Under the pieces are notes generated by a model, which saw nothing but the letters and a program-made list of their open reading frames with translations, searched no databases and had not been told where the DNA came from. The translations under genes and the position numbers were made by a program. From contig JAEWQJ010000022.1 in assembly GCA_023399215.1 (NCBI GenBank), positions 160,689-224,688 of the forward strand: a stretch of DNA of 64,000 nt, in the 5' to 3' direction. Positions within the stretch are counted from its first letter, which is position 1. Each line of letters opens with the position of its first letter. This DNA comes from Methanobacteriota archaeon. GTDB taxonomy: Archaea; Halobacteriota; Methanosarcinia; Methanosarcinales; Methanosarcinaceae. Shown one piece after another: positions 9,715 through 18,337 of the stretch.

Positions 9715-9975
9715 ATGATGCGCGCAGAACTTACATCACTTTTTGGTTTAAACGTGTACACAAACGCTGGTGTTTATGTAGGGAAGTTGCAGGATCTCGT
9801 AATTGATATAGAAGATCAGAAAATTACCGGGCTTGCTATTTCGGATATTAATAGGGAACTTTTTGACCTGACTACACGGGGCGTAATTATTCCTTACCGA
9901 TGGGTTATAACGGCAGCAGATATCATAGTAGTAAGAGATGTTATCCAGAGATACAAAAAGCGAAAAGAAGATTAA
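9715..9975 (+). CDS. PRC-barrel domain protein
   Basis: This is an 86-residue protein consisting of one PRC-barrel: LFGLNVYTNAGVYVGKLQDLVIDIEDQKI is the typical strand pattern, split here over residues 8-37, followed by the GVIIPYRWV strand and a basic tail. PRC-barrels occur in photosynthetic reaction centres and in RimM; small archaeal stand-alone versions have no proven function, though RNA or protein binding is often suggested. Two adjacent ATGs exist; the second (9718) has better spacing from AGGGAT. It precedes Thg1 by 17 nt, so the two are probably co-transcribed, hinting at an RNA-related role. Confidence 0.82.
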   Translation: MMRAELTSLFGLNVYTNAGVYVGKLQDLVIDIEDQKITGLAISDINRELFDLTTRGVIIPYRWVITAADIIVVRDVIQRYKKRKED

Positions 9976-9992
9976 GTTAATCTGAAAAGTAC

Positions 9993-10724
9993 ATGAAAGA
10001 CCGGGAAATTTATGCTGAGATGCGCTGTATCCCTCCGGTGGTTGTGCGCGCGGACGGCAGGAATTTTAAAAACACACTTAGGAACCTGGGCTTTGGAAAA
10101 CCCTATGACCAAACTTTCGCCAGGGCAATGGCGGATACTGCTGAACTTTTTATTAAGAAAAGTGGTTTAAGCCCTCTCTTTGCTTACACTTTTTCGGATG
10201 AAGTTAGTTTTCTCTTTATGGAACTTCCCTTTGAGGGAAGAGTGGAAAAAATTGATTCTGTTACGGCAAGCTTTCTGGGAAGTGCACTTACGATAAATTT
10301 GCAGCTTGAAAAACCTGTGGCTTTTGATTCTAGAATAGTAGTTCTTCAAAAAGAGGAGATTCCTGCGTATTTTCACTGGAGGCAGCTTGAAGCCTGGCGC
10401 AATTTTGTGGCAGCCTGGGGATATTATACGTTGAGAAATGAAGGAATAAGTAAGATTGAGGCTTCTAAATGTCTCAGAGGAAAAAAAGAATGGGAAATCC
10501 ATGAAATGCTTTTTGAGAGAGGAATCAATCTTGCAATGCTTCCTGCCTGGCAGAGGAGAGGAGTCATTATTTCAAAAGAAGAATACGAAATCTCTGGCTT
10601 TAATCCCATACTTGACAAAGAGACAAAATCTCTGCGTAGAAGGGTCATTCAAAACTGGGAAATCCCGAATTTTAAATCAGAAGAAGGCATGGCATTTTTA
10701 CAGAAACTTATTAATAGGAATTAA
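9993..10724 (+). CDS. thg1: Thg1-like tRNA(His) guanylyltransferase / 3'-5' polymerase
   Basis: The 243-residue protein has the Thg1 catalytic signature: VVRADGRNF (Asp21, metal) and FSDEVSF (Asp69, Glu70). Thg1 adds G-1 to tRNA(His) or repairs tRNA 5' ends by 3'-5' polymerization. Some Methanosarcina thg1 genes are known to carry an in-frame UAG read as pyrrolysine. Here the frame is open throughout and residue 142, near where I recall that Pyl lying, is Trp (TGG at 10416-10418), one transition from TAG. It follows the PRC-barrel gene by 17 nt and precedes tyrS by 38 nt, so a small RNA-function operon is likely. Confidence 0.9.
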   Translation: MKDREIYAEMRCIPPVVVRADGRNFKNTLRNLGFGKPYDQTFARAMADTAELFIKKSGLSPLFAYTFSDEVSFLFMELPFEGRVEKIDSVTASFLGSALTINLQLEKPVAFDSRIVVLQKEEIPAYFHWRQLEAWRNFVAAWGYYTLRNEGISKIEASKCLRGKKEWEIHEMLFERGINLAMLPAWQRRGVIISKEEYEISGFNPILDKETKSLRRRVIQNWEIPNFKSEEGMAFLQKLINRN

Positions 10725-10762
10725 GGTTTTGAGAATAAGAAAATAAAAGGAATGTAGAGGCA

Positions 10763-11716
10763 ATGGATAGACTCGAACTTATAAAAAGAAATGTTCAGGA
10801 AATCGTAACTGAAGGAGAACTTGAAGAGCTTCTTAACAAAAAAAAAGCTCCACGTGCCTACGTCGGATACGAACCTAGTGGAAAAATCCATATGGGTCAC
10901 GTTCTTACAGTAAATAAACTAATTGATCTCCAAAAAGCCGGATTCGAAATTACTGTCCTGCTTGCGGACGTGCATGCTTATCTCAATCGGAAAGGCACGC
11001 TTGAAGAAGTCCGAAAGATTGCAGACTATAACAAGCGCTGCTTTATTGCCCTCGGGCTTGACAAAGAAAAAACTAATTTCGTTTATGGGTCTGACTATCA
11101 GCTTGGAGCAGAGTACATGTTAAATGTTCTCAAACTTTCAAGGTCAGTGACTCTGAACAGGGCTCGTAGGAGCATGGATGAAGTCGGGCGTGCTATGGAT
11201 GACCCAACCGTTTCTCAGATGGTATATCCACTGATGCAGGCTATTGATATTGCTATGCTAGGAGTTGATATCGCAGTTGGAGGTATTGACCAGAGAAAAA
11301 TCCATATGCTTGCACGTGAAAACCTAAAGAATCTAGGATTCGAAACCCCAATCTGTATTCATACTCCAATTCTTCTGGGATTAGATGGAACCAAGATGGC
11401 CTCATCAAAGGAGAATTTTATTTCGGTGGATGACACGGAAGAAGAGATCTACAAAAAGCTTAAGAAAGCCTACTGTAAGATAGGAGACACGGAAGAAAAC
11501 CCAATTCTCGCTCTTTTCCGCTACCATATATTTCCTAGATACGAAACTATTGTCATAGAGAGACCTGAAAAATTCGGTGGAAATATAACATATATGAGTT
11601 ACGAAGAAATGGAAAATGCTTTTGCAGCGGAAAGTGTCCATCCAATGGATCTGAAAAATTCAGCCGCAAAGTATATAAATGAGATTCTGGACTCTGTCAG
11701 AAAAGTTCTGCTTTAA
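10763..11716 (+). CDS. tyrS: Tyrosyl-tRNA synthetase, archaeal type
   Basis: The 317-residue class I synthetase has the HIGH-equivalent GKIHMGH at about residues 35-41 and the KMSKS-equivalent KMASSK at about 213-218. The tyrosine-pocket motifs YVGYEPSG and QAIDI are present. Length matches the short archaeal enzyme without a C-terminal domain. It charges tRNA(Tyr). It is the last gene of a thg1-tyrS unit and is followed by a hairpin. Confidence 0.95.
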   Translation: MDRLELIKRNVQEIVTEGELEELLNKKKAPRAYVGYEPSGKIHMGHVLTVNKLIDLQKAGFEITVLLADVHAYLNRKGTLEEVRKIADYNKRCFIALGLDKEKTNFVYGSDYQLGAEYMLNVLKLSRSVTLNRARRSMDEVGRAMDDPTVSQMVYPLMQAIDIAMLGVDIAVGGIDQRKIHMLARENLKNLGFETPICIHTPILLGLDGTKMASSKENFISVDDTEEEIYKKLKKAYCKIGDTEENPILALFRYHIFPRYETIVIERPEKFGGNITYMSYEEMENAFAAESVHPMDLKNSAAKYINEILDSVRKVLL

Positions 11717-11725
11717 ATTATGGGA

Positions 11726-11746
11726 TGGCCGGGCTCTTCTCGGCCA
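11726..11746 (+). terminator. Hairpin after tyrS
   Basis: TGGCCG (11726-11731) and CGGCCA (11741-11746) form a GC-rich stem with a 9-nt loop 10 nt after the tyrS stop codon. There is no long T-run. Confidence 0.5.
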
Positions 11747-11926
11747 CTTTAAGGAAAAATATAAGTATAGAGCCTCTATCCAAAGTATAAGATACAGGTT
11801 CACGTAAAACTTGTTGCTTAGAATAAGGTACTTATTTTAGAAATGAAGGAAGCTTCGGGATAAAACGTTATATAGCTATAGATCATAGAATATTTAAAGG
11901 GTCGTCTAGCTATTCAGGGTGCTTTT

Positions 11927-13099
11927 ATGAAATATATTTACCAGGACTCTACGGAACTGCCTGTACAGCGGGATTTCATTGAGGATCTGAAGACTTTTTT
12001 AGATATAACTTCCCGAGTAATTCCTCTGGAAAACTCCATCATAGAGATAAAGTGCAAGCAGAAAGAAGCGCTTCATGAACTGAAGAGTAGAATAGAAGGA
12101 ATGAATTATTTTGAAGAGAAGCTTGAGACTTTACTCAGAAAATTAGTAAATGAAGTTGATATAGAGGACATTATACCCTGTACTAACGCAATCCTGCAAA
12201 CCTGCAGTGAGAATCTCGGGAAAAGAAGAGAAATACTCAAAGTCGAGTATACAAAAATAGAAAGTAGGACTCCCGAAGAGTATACAAAAATTGAAGATGA
12301 GATACTTGAAGTTCTTAGCAGGTTTTTAATCACAGGAGTTTACGGAGCTGAAAAGAGATTTGAACTTTCCATCAATACAAATGGCATTTCAGGAGAAATG
12401 GAAGGTTGGGTCTCGGGTTTGCAGTATCATTACACACTCACTTTTACAGAAGAGACTCTGACAGTAGAAAAACTACTTGGAAGCTTAAGCCTGCCGGGAT
12501 GGGCGCGGGCAGGTATCCTGAGAAAAGAAGAAAAAATAAAAATGCAGAACATTTCCGAATTTCTAGTAACTTTTCTGGAGTATGACACTCAGAAAAACAT
12601 ACGTATAGCCCTGGAAAACAAAAAAGCAAACCGGAAATTCAGGATTGAAGGCGGAGATCACAGGTATTTTGTATATGAAGATGATAAGGAAATCACCTCG
12701 GATAAAGAACTTGGGGATTTCATTGATATGGAAAACCTGGCAAGAATTCCTGAAAAAATTCAGGCTTATTTCATGGCAAATATCCGCACTTATAACCTTT
12801 CAAAAGTCCTCCTTGACGAAGAGGATGCCATTTCCACCAATCAGATCTTCGATTGCCTGAAAGTTATTGCAGAGCAGTATGGGGTAATCGCTCAGGAATG
12901 CCTTGCGAAAGGACACAATAAAGAAGAGATAACCATCAAAATTGAAGAAGCTGATGGCACACGGACTGAGAAATACATAACAAAAACCGAAATCTACACC
13001 CAACTGGCAGAAGTCGGAAGTGAAGGCATTGAGATTGCGGGAATACTTGGTGTCGACAGCAGAACTCAAATAAAAGATAAAAAATACCTGATTGTTTAA
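11927..13099 (+). CDS. Hypothetical protein, Glu/Lys-rich, soluble
   Basis: I do not recognise this 390-residue protein. It has no signal peptide or membrane segment. Residues 30-140 are strongly helical and charged and may form a coiled coil. Residues 150-270 alternate in a beta-rich way (ELSINTNGISGEMEGW, YHYTLTFTEETLTVE). The C-terminal third contains an EEITIKIEEADGTRTEKYIT segment and ends in an Ile/Gly-rich turn (GSEGIEIAGILGVDSRTQ). The ATG is preceded by GGTG at suitable distance. It is flanked by a terminator-like hairpin upstream and a structured non-coding region downstream, so it is transcribed alone. It is probably lineage-specific. Confidence 0.7.
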   Translation: MKYIYQDSTELPVQRDFIEDLKTFLDITSRVIPLENSIIEIKCKQKEALHELKSRIEGMNYFEEKLETLLRKLVNEVDIEDIIPCTNAILQTCSENLGKRREILKVEYTKIESRTPEEYTKIEDEILEVLSRFLITGVYGAEKRFELSINTNGISGEMEGWVSGLQYHYTLTFTEETLTVEKLLGSLSLPGWARAGILRKEEKIKMQNISEFLVTFLEYDTQKNIRIALENKKANRKFRIEGGDHRYFVYEDDKEITSDKELGDFIDMENLARIPEKIQAYFMANIRTYNLSKVLLDEEDAISTNQIFDCLKVIAEQYGVIAQECLAKGHNKEEITIKIEEADGTRTEKYITKTEIYTQLAEVGSEGIEIAGILGVDSRTQIKDKKYLIV

Positions 13100-13129
13100 A
13101 ACTTTTCTTGCACTTTATTTTTAGAGATT

Positions 13130-13205
13130 TAACAATAAGGAGGGAAGTCTCTCCCTCGACAGATTGGATAAATCCGATCTGGCAGGTGGGAGATGAAAGC
13201 CGTCA
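13130..13205 (+). ncRNA. Two strong adjacent hairpins; possible structured RNA element
   Basis: Two stems lie 30-80 nt after the preceding stop codon. GAGGGA/TCCCTC (13140-13145/13152-13157) is followed at once by CAGATTGGAT/ATCCGATCTG (13160-13169/13172-13181), a 10-bp stem with one G-T pair. Neither has a T-run, so a simple terminator is unlikely. It may be the start of a longer RNA extending to about 13740. Confidence 0.4.
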
Positions 13206-14375
13206 ACCTTCTAATCTTCTACTGATATTGAATCTGCAAACTTACTTGCATTTTATTGGTCATCGGTTAAGGAATTTTCTTGCCTGAAAGCTATCGATTT
13301 CGTATTAGAAGCCAGCCGTAAATTTTGGCCCATTTACATAAAATCGAGACCTAATTCCAGCTCATAATTTATTAAAATATATAGTAAGTGTTGTGGAAAT
13401 TGATGCGATTTGTCACGATTCCTCACTTAACCTAAGACGCATGACTTGCATTTTGAAGTCTAATAGATTGTTACATTGCCGCCCCAACCTGATGCGAGAA
13501 CCAAGCTAAGGTGGGCAAACAGGATGTGTCAACTCCTGAAGGTATCAGGAACAAAACGGGCAAAGCCGCAAGCTGGAAGGTATCTCAAGTATATCAGTCC
13601 TATTTATCATGCTCATGTCACCTGCGGAATGCGGGGAAGAGCTTAGGAAAGTTGCCGAGAGGTAGGGGAAGGGACTAAGAAGCTCATCCCTCAAAACTCT
13701 AAGCTATGCGAAGGGTTTAGAGAGATAGTGCACGTATTATTATAAGACTCAGGTAAAATTTTGAAATTTTAATATTATAATTTTTATTTTATGATATAGA
13801 GACATTAGTCATTTAACTTTTTAAAATTCATTGAGTTGAGTTCTTAATTATTTTTACTGCTTATATTACTTTTACACTGCAATTTTTAACATTTCTGGAT
13901 TGTTTGTTCAAACATAGTTAAGAACAACTCAAAGAGATATAAATGCTAATATATAATATACATTTTATAAATTCGGGATATGGAAACTATAAATAAAAAT
14001 CTATACATGAAAAAAAATAGAAATCTAATTATAGGGAACTGACATAGGGGATAGAACATAGAGATTTTTGTCTGAATAATAAATTGTAATATATAAAGAA
14101 CAATTAGATTAAATTTTGATTATGCTTATAAAGTAATTATAGGGAAAATATATATAAAAATGCTTGAACTTTGGGTAAAAATATCAAAAGTTTAGACAAT
14201 AAAGAATTTACGTGGAGCAAAAATATCCTTGACTTCGACTAACATCATATTGAGACACTCACTGAAAATTAAAGGTTAGGAAGTTTATTTCTATAAACTG
14301 TACGATTATAAATCAATAAGCTACTGACGTACCGGAAATTTCGGTTTACGGATGTAGGGGCGGAGGCTTATTAAA
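13206..14375. other. Gene-free region before the surface protein
   Basis: The stretch contains the GC-rich structured segment 13480-13740, described separately. From 13745 to 14340 it is very AT-rich, with many TATA-like runs and a GGAGG 11 nt before the surface-protein ATG. No coding signal is visible. Confidence 0.5.
13480..13740 (+). ncRNA. GC-rich, non-coding, hairpin-rich segment; possible group II intron relic or large structured RNA
   Basis: This 260-bp block is clearly richer in G+C and purine-rich loops than its AT-rich flanks and has no coding frame. Visible stems are TCCTGA/TCAGGA with loop AGGTA near 13535-13551, and GCTTAG paired with CTAAGAAGC around 13640-13682. Another is CTCTAA/TTAGAG near 13700-13722. 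Motifs such as GGGCAAAGCCGCAAGCTGG and GAGAGATAGTGCACG resemble group II intron domain I segments by eye, but I cannot find domain V or an intron-encoded protein. A degenerate intron or an unrelated structured RNA are both possible. Confidence 0.35.
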
Positions 14376-16925
14376 ATGAAAGCCGATTTTTTTAATTCTG
14401 TAATTTATGTATTATTAATAATGCTGATAATTTCTGGGATAATCCCAGGCATGGCATCTGCTGCAGATAAAAATGACACAGACCCCATAGATTCAACCAG
14501 TGATCTGATAATGGAGAGTATTTCGTGTAGTCCAGAGAATCCAGAACCCGGAGAAGCTGCAACCATTGAAATAGCAGTACTAAACCAGGGAACTGCAGTC
14601 TCAGAGCAAACAAAGGCAGTGTGCAAAATAGGGGATGAAGATCCGATAGATGTACCAATACTAGAGATAAAGCCGGGAGAAACCTTATTAGTTTCATTTG
14701 ACTGGACTCCGAAAGAAGAGGGAACAGTAAAGATAAAAGCAACGCTGGGAGATAGCAAAAAAACAATAGAAGTCGTAGTGGGAAAAGAAAAATCTGCAGA
14801 TCTCTCAATAGAAAGTCTTTCCATTGACCCTGAAAATCCGGAGCCTGATAGTGAGGTAACCGTTAATGCATTAGTCAAGAACACTGGAAATGAAGCCTCT
14901 GAAGAGACCAAATTAACGTACAAAATCGGGGAAGCAGACCCAAAGACGGTAAAAATACCGGAAATAGATTCGGAAGATAGCTCGGTAGTCTCATTTACCT
15001 GGACTCCGGAAGAAGAGGGAACAGTGGTGATAAAGGCAGCAGTGGGAGATAGCGAAAAAACGATTAAAGCAGTAGTGGAAAAAGAAACATCTTCGGATCT
15101 CACAATAGAAAGTCTCTCCATCGACCCTGAAAACCCGGAAACTAATAGTGAAGTCACTATAAAAGCATTGGTCAAGAACGCTGGAACTAAAACCTCAGAA
15201 TCAACGAATATAATATATACAATTGATGGAACTGAAATAAAAGAAGAAGTACCTGAAATAGAAGCTGGATCAGAAAAATCAATTTCCCATACCTGGACAA
15301 CCTCTAACAAGGAAAAAACTGTAACAATAACGGCAGCTTTAGAAGATGTAGAGAATAGTGAGAAAGAAATTTCTGTGAATATAGGAGGAGAGTCGCTTCC
15401 GGATCTGGTAATTGAAGATCTGGACACAGAATCATCAACACAACCTGAAGCCGGAAAACCTTTGAACTTTACTCTGAAAATAAAGAACGAGGGGGAGGCA
15501 ACTGCCAATAGTAGTACTGCAAAATACAGTTTTAATGGAGATGCAGGAGGAGAAATTTCTATCCCTGAACTTTCAGCGGGAGAAAGTACAAGTGCAGGAT
15601 TTTCGTTTACCCTTGGAAACGAAGAAAGCGTCATTGTAACAGTTGTTGCGGATTCCGAGAAAACCGTTAGTGAAAGTAATGAAGATAATAATAAAATGTC
15701 AAAAACCATAAATATAGGAAGTAAGCTTCCGGATCTGAAAATAGAATCGATTTCTCTGAATCCTGAAGAACCGCATCCTGGGGAGAATATAACCTTTACA
15801 GCGACAGTGAAGAATGATGGTTCTGCAGCTGCTGAGAAAAGCGAAATTAAGTATGATATTAAAGGAAATAATGAAAGTTATACGGGAGTTACATCGATAC
15901 CAGCCATTGCAGCAGGTGAAACCGGAACAGGCACTTTTTTCTGGACTCCCGAAAACGAAGGGCAAATAGAAGTAAACGCAGCCGCGGATTCAGGAAGCGT
16001 TGTATCTGAAAGCGATGAAACCAATAATGAGTTCACAAAAACCGCAACCGTATATGAAGAAACAGTTTCCAGCGATTCAGGAAATGAAAGTTCAGAGTCT
16101 TCCAACAGCGATTCAGAAAATGAAAGTTCAGAGTCTTCCGACAGCGATTCAGGAAGTGAGAGTTCAGGGTCTTCCGGCAGCAACTCAGGAAGTAAGAGTT
16201 CAGGATCCTCCAGCAGCAGTTCAGGAGGCGTCAGTCTCTCTAAAGAACCAGTAAGTAATGTAGAGGCAAAGGAGCTTGCCACTGGGAACGTTCAAAGTGG
16301 TTATCATATCAAGTTCGATTTTCTGGAAGGTGCTACATGCATTAAATATATCGAATTTGACCCACTAAAGACATTAAAGAAGACAATTACAACTGTAGAA
16401 ATGCTCAAAGATAAATCTGTTTTTGTCTCAGGAATCCCTTCTGGTAAGATATATAAATATGTGAATATATGGGTAGGAAATTATGGAACAGGAGTCGCAA
16501 ATTATTGTGAAAATGGGGTTATAGAGTTCAAAGTTGAAAAGTCATGGCTTGAAGAAAATAATATTAGTCAGTCCCAGATAATTCTTCAATGGTATAATAA
16601 AGACTGGGAACAGCTAGATACCGAAAAAGTTAAAGAAGATACGGATTACGTTTATTTTAAATCGAAAACGCCTGGCTTCTCCTGTTTTGCAATAACCAGT
16701 TATTCCACAGATAAGAAAACGATATCTGGAAGCAGTGGATTAGCAGAAGAAGAAGAAGTGTTGAAAAACTGGTACGGTGAAACAAACACGAGTACCTTCA
16801 ACGGAAGTGCAGAAACGGATGGCACAATTAAAAATCCTATGGGTAAAGCCAAAATACTTATGGCAATTTCTCTGCCTCTGTTCTTAATTCTTGTAGAGTA
16901 CTTTGTGATGAAGAAAAAGATTTGA
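14376..16925 (+). CDS. Secreted, membrane-anchored surface protein with five CARDB repeats and PGF-pre-PGF domain
   Basis: The 849-residue protein has a signal peptide (residues 1-29, cleavage after MASA). Five CARDB-like Ig-fold repeats follow at about 43-136, 141-235, 240-335, 342-447 and 452-560; several start with DL(S/T/K)IESLS and contain NPEP, and the first two also share an FxWTP motif. A Ser/Gly/Asp-rich linker spans 561-620. A PGF-pre-PGF domain (about 625-775) follows, then a C-terminal membrane helix 826-844 with a KKK stop-transfer. Repeats 2 and 3 are near-identical in opening residues, which suggests recent internal duplication. The linker is a likely glycosylation site. It is an S-layer-associated or adhesin-like protein; ligand unknown. 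Confidence 0.85.
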   Translation: MKADFFNSVIYVLLIMLIISGIIPGMASAADKNDTDPIDSTSDLIMESISCSPENPEPGEAATIEIAVLNQGTAVSEQTKAVCKIGDEDPIDVPILEIKPGETLLVSFDWTPKEEGTVKIKATLGDSKKTIEVVVGKEKSADLSIESLSIDPENPEPDSEVTVNALVKNTGNEASEETKLTYKIGEADPKTVKIPEIDSEDSSVVSFTWTPEEEGTVVIKAAVGDSEKTIKAVVEKETSSDLTIESLSIDPENPETNSEVTIKALVKNAGTKTSESTNIIYTIDGTEIKEEVPEIEAGSEKSISHTWTTSNKEKTVTITAALEDVENSEKEISVNIGGESLPDLVIEDLDTESSTQPEAGKPLNFTLKIKNEGEATANSSTAKYSFNGDAGGEISIPELSAGESTSAGFSFTLGNEESVIVTVVADSEKTVSESNEDNNKMSKTINIGSKLPDLKIESISLNPEEPHPGENITFTATVKNDGSAAAEKSEIKYDIKGNNESYTGVTSIPAIAAGETGTGTFFWTPENEGQIEVNAAADSGSVVSESDETNNEFTKTATVYEETVSSDSGNESSESSNSDSENESSESSDSDSGSESSGSSGSNSGSKSSGSSSSSSGGVSLSKEPVSNVEAKELATGNVQSGYHIKFDFLEGATCIKYIEFDPLKTLKKTITTVEMLKDKSVFVSGIPSGKIYKYVNIWVGNYGTGVANYCENGVIEFKVEKSWLEENNISQSQIILQWYNKDWEQLDTEKVKEDTDYVYFKSKTPGFSCFAITSYSTDKKTISGSSGLAEEEEVLKNWYGETNTSTFNGSAETDGTIKNPMGKAKILMAISLPLFLILVEYFVMKKKI

Positions 16926-17293
16926 AAAACTTTTTCTTCAGAATTTTATTTTTATTAAACCTCACTTTCTTATGAAAAACTTTAGCATCAGTAAAACATT
17001 TTTTATGTTTCTGCATGTGCCAAAGGTTCATGAGGATCTAGATAAAAAGCATATAAAATTCTTTGAATAACAGGCACAAAGAATTGAAAATATTTGAAAG
17101 TACTTTCATGCCAGGGTAGTGAAAATCGAGTTTTCAGCCAGAGAATCCAAACTCTCCAGTATCTTACTCAACCCACATACTTGCCCAAAATTTTAATGAT
17201 TAGAGATGTTTGCTGTCGAATGAACCTTATTTTATAGAAATTCTTCGTAGACTATCTATTCTCGAACTTCATTTTAGAATCAAGGCCCTAATA
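16926..17293. other. Intergenic region between convergent genes
   Basis: AT-rich with a 9-bp perfect inverted repeat at 17057-17085. No gene is apparent. Confidence 0.5.
17057..17085. repeat. 9-bp inverted repeat AATTCTTTG/CAAAGAATT
   Basis: AATTCTTTG (17057-17065) and CAAAGAATT (17077-17085) are perfect complements with an 11-nt loop, placed between convergent genes. It may act as a bidirectional terminator. Confidence 0.55.
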
Positions 17294-17650
17294 TCAAATT
17301 CCTGCTCTTTCAGCCAGAACAGCCCCAATTACCGACCCGATTATACCTATCACGGCGGTATGAACTACGATCACTATCGTAATTATAAATGCAGAGGCAG
17401 CTACAAATCCTCCAAGAATAGGAACATTACTTAGTATAGCTCCAAGAACACCTCCCAGAAGGAAACCCGGAATAATCATGAAAACGGTCATCAGAACTCC
17501 GGTCTTAAGCCCTCCTCCAGCACCTCCATCTGCATAATAACCTCCTAAAAAACCGCCCAGAAAAGGAGCTATGGAATTTACTAATGGAATAAAATAGAAG
17601 ACAAAAGTACAGACCATACCTATTAGTGCTCCACCCAAAGCTCGAGCTAT
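17294..17650 (-). CDS. DUF5518-like small membrane protein
   Basis: About 118 residues with four membrane helices and many GG pairs (APFLGGFLGGYY, GGVLGAILSNVPILGG) match the DUF5518 family of archaeal membrane proteins of unknown function. The start is unusual. A perfect GGAGGTGA (17655-17662) is followed 4 nt later by ATA at 17648-17650, where homologues would begin (I-A-R-A-L-G-G). No ATG, GTG or TTG lies at that spot. The only upstream choice is a TTG at 17680 that would put the ribosome site inside the gene. I place the start at the ATA; a downstream TTG at 17638 is the other option. Confidence 0.75.
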   Translation of the reverse strand: MARALGGALIGMVCTFVFYFIPLVNSIAPFLGGFLGGYYADGGAGGGLKTGVLMTVFMIIPGFLLGGVLGAILSNVPILGGFVAASAFIITIVIVVHTAVIGIIGSVIGAVLAERAGI

Positions 17651-17742
17651 TATCTCACCTCCACAGTAAAGAAAGTACAAATCGCAGTTATTATAATAAA
17701 ATTGATTTAATTATTCATAAATATATAGCATGAAGTTCAAAA

Positions 17743-18054
17743 TTATTTTTTAGAGAAAAGTAAGTCCTTTTCAGATTCTCCGTACTTACTACCAAAATTA
17801 AGAACAAAACCCAAATAGTCATTTTTAATCTTAAGCCCTAGCAGTAAGAAAGCAAGTACGAAAGAAATACTATTTGCAACAATCAGGGCAGAATCATTTA
17901 CCAGGATACCGTGAAGCATCCAGAGAAGCATACCTGAAGTAGAGCAAATTAGCATCATAAGAGATACATCTTTTGTAGACTTCGTAGTCAACGCTCTTAG
18001 AAGCTGCGGAGCAAAAGCTACAGTTGTCAGTGCACCTGCGATATAACCGATCAT
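17743..18054 (-). CDS. SemiSWEET-type transporter
   Basis: The 103-residue protein is one three-helix bundle of the SWEET/PQ-loop family (helices at about 3-20, 36-55 and 60-80), with the PQ motif in AFAPQLLRALTT. SemiSWEETs dimerize to form a sugar facilitator. Here sugar transport is an inference from family only, since methanogens do not use sugars for growth. The C-terminal 25 residues are hydrophilic. It follows no operon partner closely. Confidence 0.85.
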   Translation of the reverse strand: MIGYIAGALTTVAFAPQLLRALTTKSTKDVSLMMLICSTSGMLLWMLHGILVNDSALIVANSISFVLAFLLLGLKIKNDYLGFVLNFGSKYGESEKDLLFSKK

Positions 18055-18110
18055 TTGACTTCACTTCCAGAGTTGCGCTAAGGGGCCATAAAAACTAGAA
18101 ATTTATGAGA

Positions 18111-18129
18111 GTTGCGATATAATCGCAAC
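18111..18129. repeat. Perfect 8-bp palindrome GTTGCGAT-ATA-ATCGCAAC
   Basis: The two 8-bp arms (18111-18118 and 18122-18129) are perfect complements about 60 bp upstream of the SemiSWEET start. The centre GATATAAT resembles a TATA box, so a repressor site over a promoter is plausible. Confidence 0.6.
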
Positions 18130-18139
18130 AGCACGATAC

Positions 18140-18262
18140 TCTTTTCGCCAGAGTTGTGGCTCTACAGCCCTAGTTTCATATCGGGATGACAGGGCCCTTT
18201 CGCTGAGCTTAAGAGGGCTAAGACTCCCGGTTCAATCAATTAAGGAACCGTTACTTAAATAA
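18140..18262 (+). ncRNA. Possible small structured RNA upstream of the HIT gene
   Basis: No ORF is present. Stems are visible: CCCTTT/AAGAGGG within 18197-18223, and CGGTTC/GAACCG at about 18228-18250 followed by a T-run (18263-18270). A TATA-like GATATAAT lies about 25 bp before 18140. The arrangement suits a short transcript with its own promoter and terminator, but no known RNA family is recognised. Confidence 0.3.
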
Positions 18263-18337
18263 TTTTTTTATGTATATAGAATTTGCGGAAGAACCAGAAC
18301 CCTGATATAAGCGTATTCCCTAAAACTCTACTGGGAT

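Noticed and set aside
9993..10724. Pyrrolysine codon in thg1
   Set aside because: No in-frame TAG is present; codon 142 is TGG.
14405..15709. Long minus-strand reading frame opposite the CARDB surface protein
   Set aside because: It is the antisense of a repetitive, biased-codon gene; the product is Ser/Phe-rich with no domain, and the plus strand has signal peptide, CARDB and anchor.
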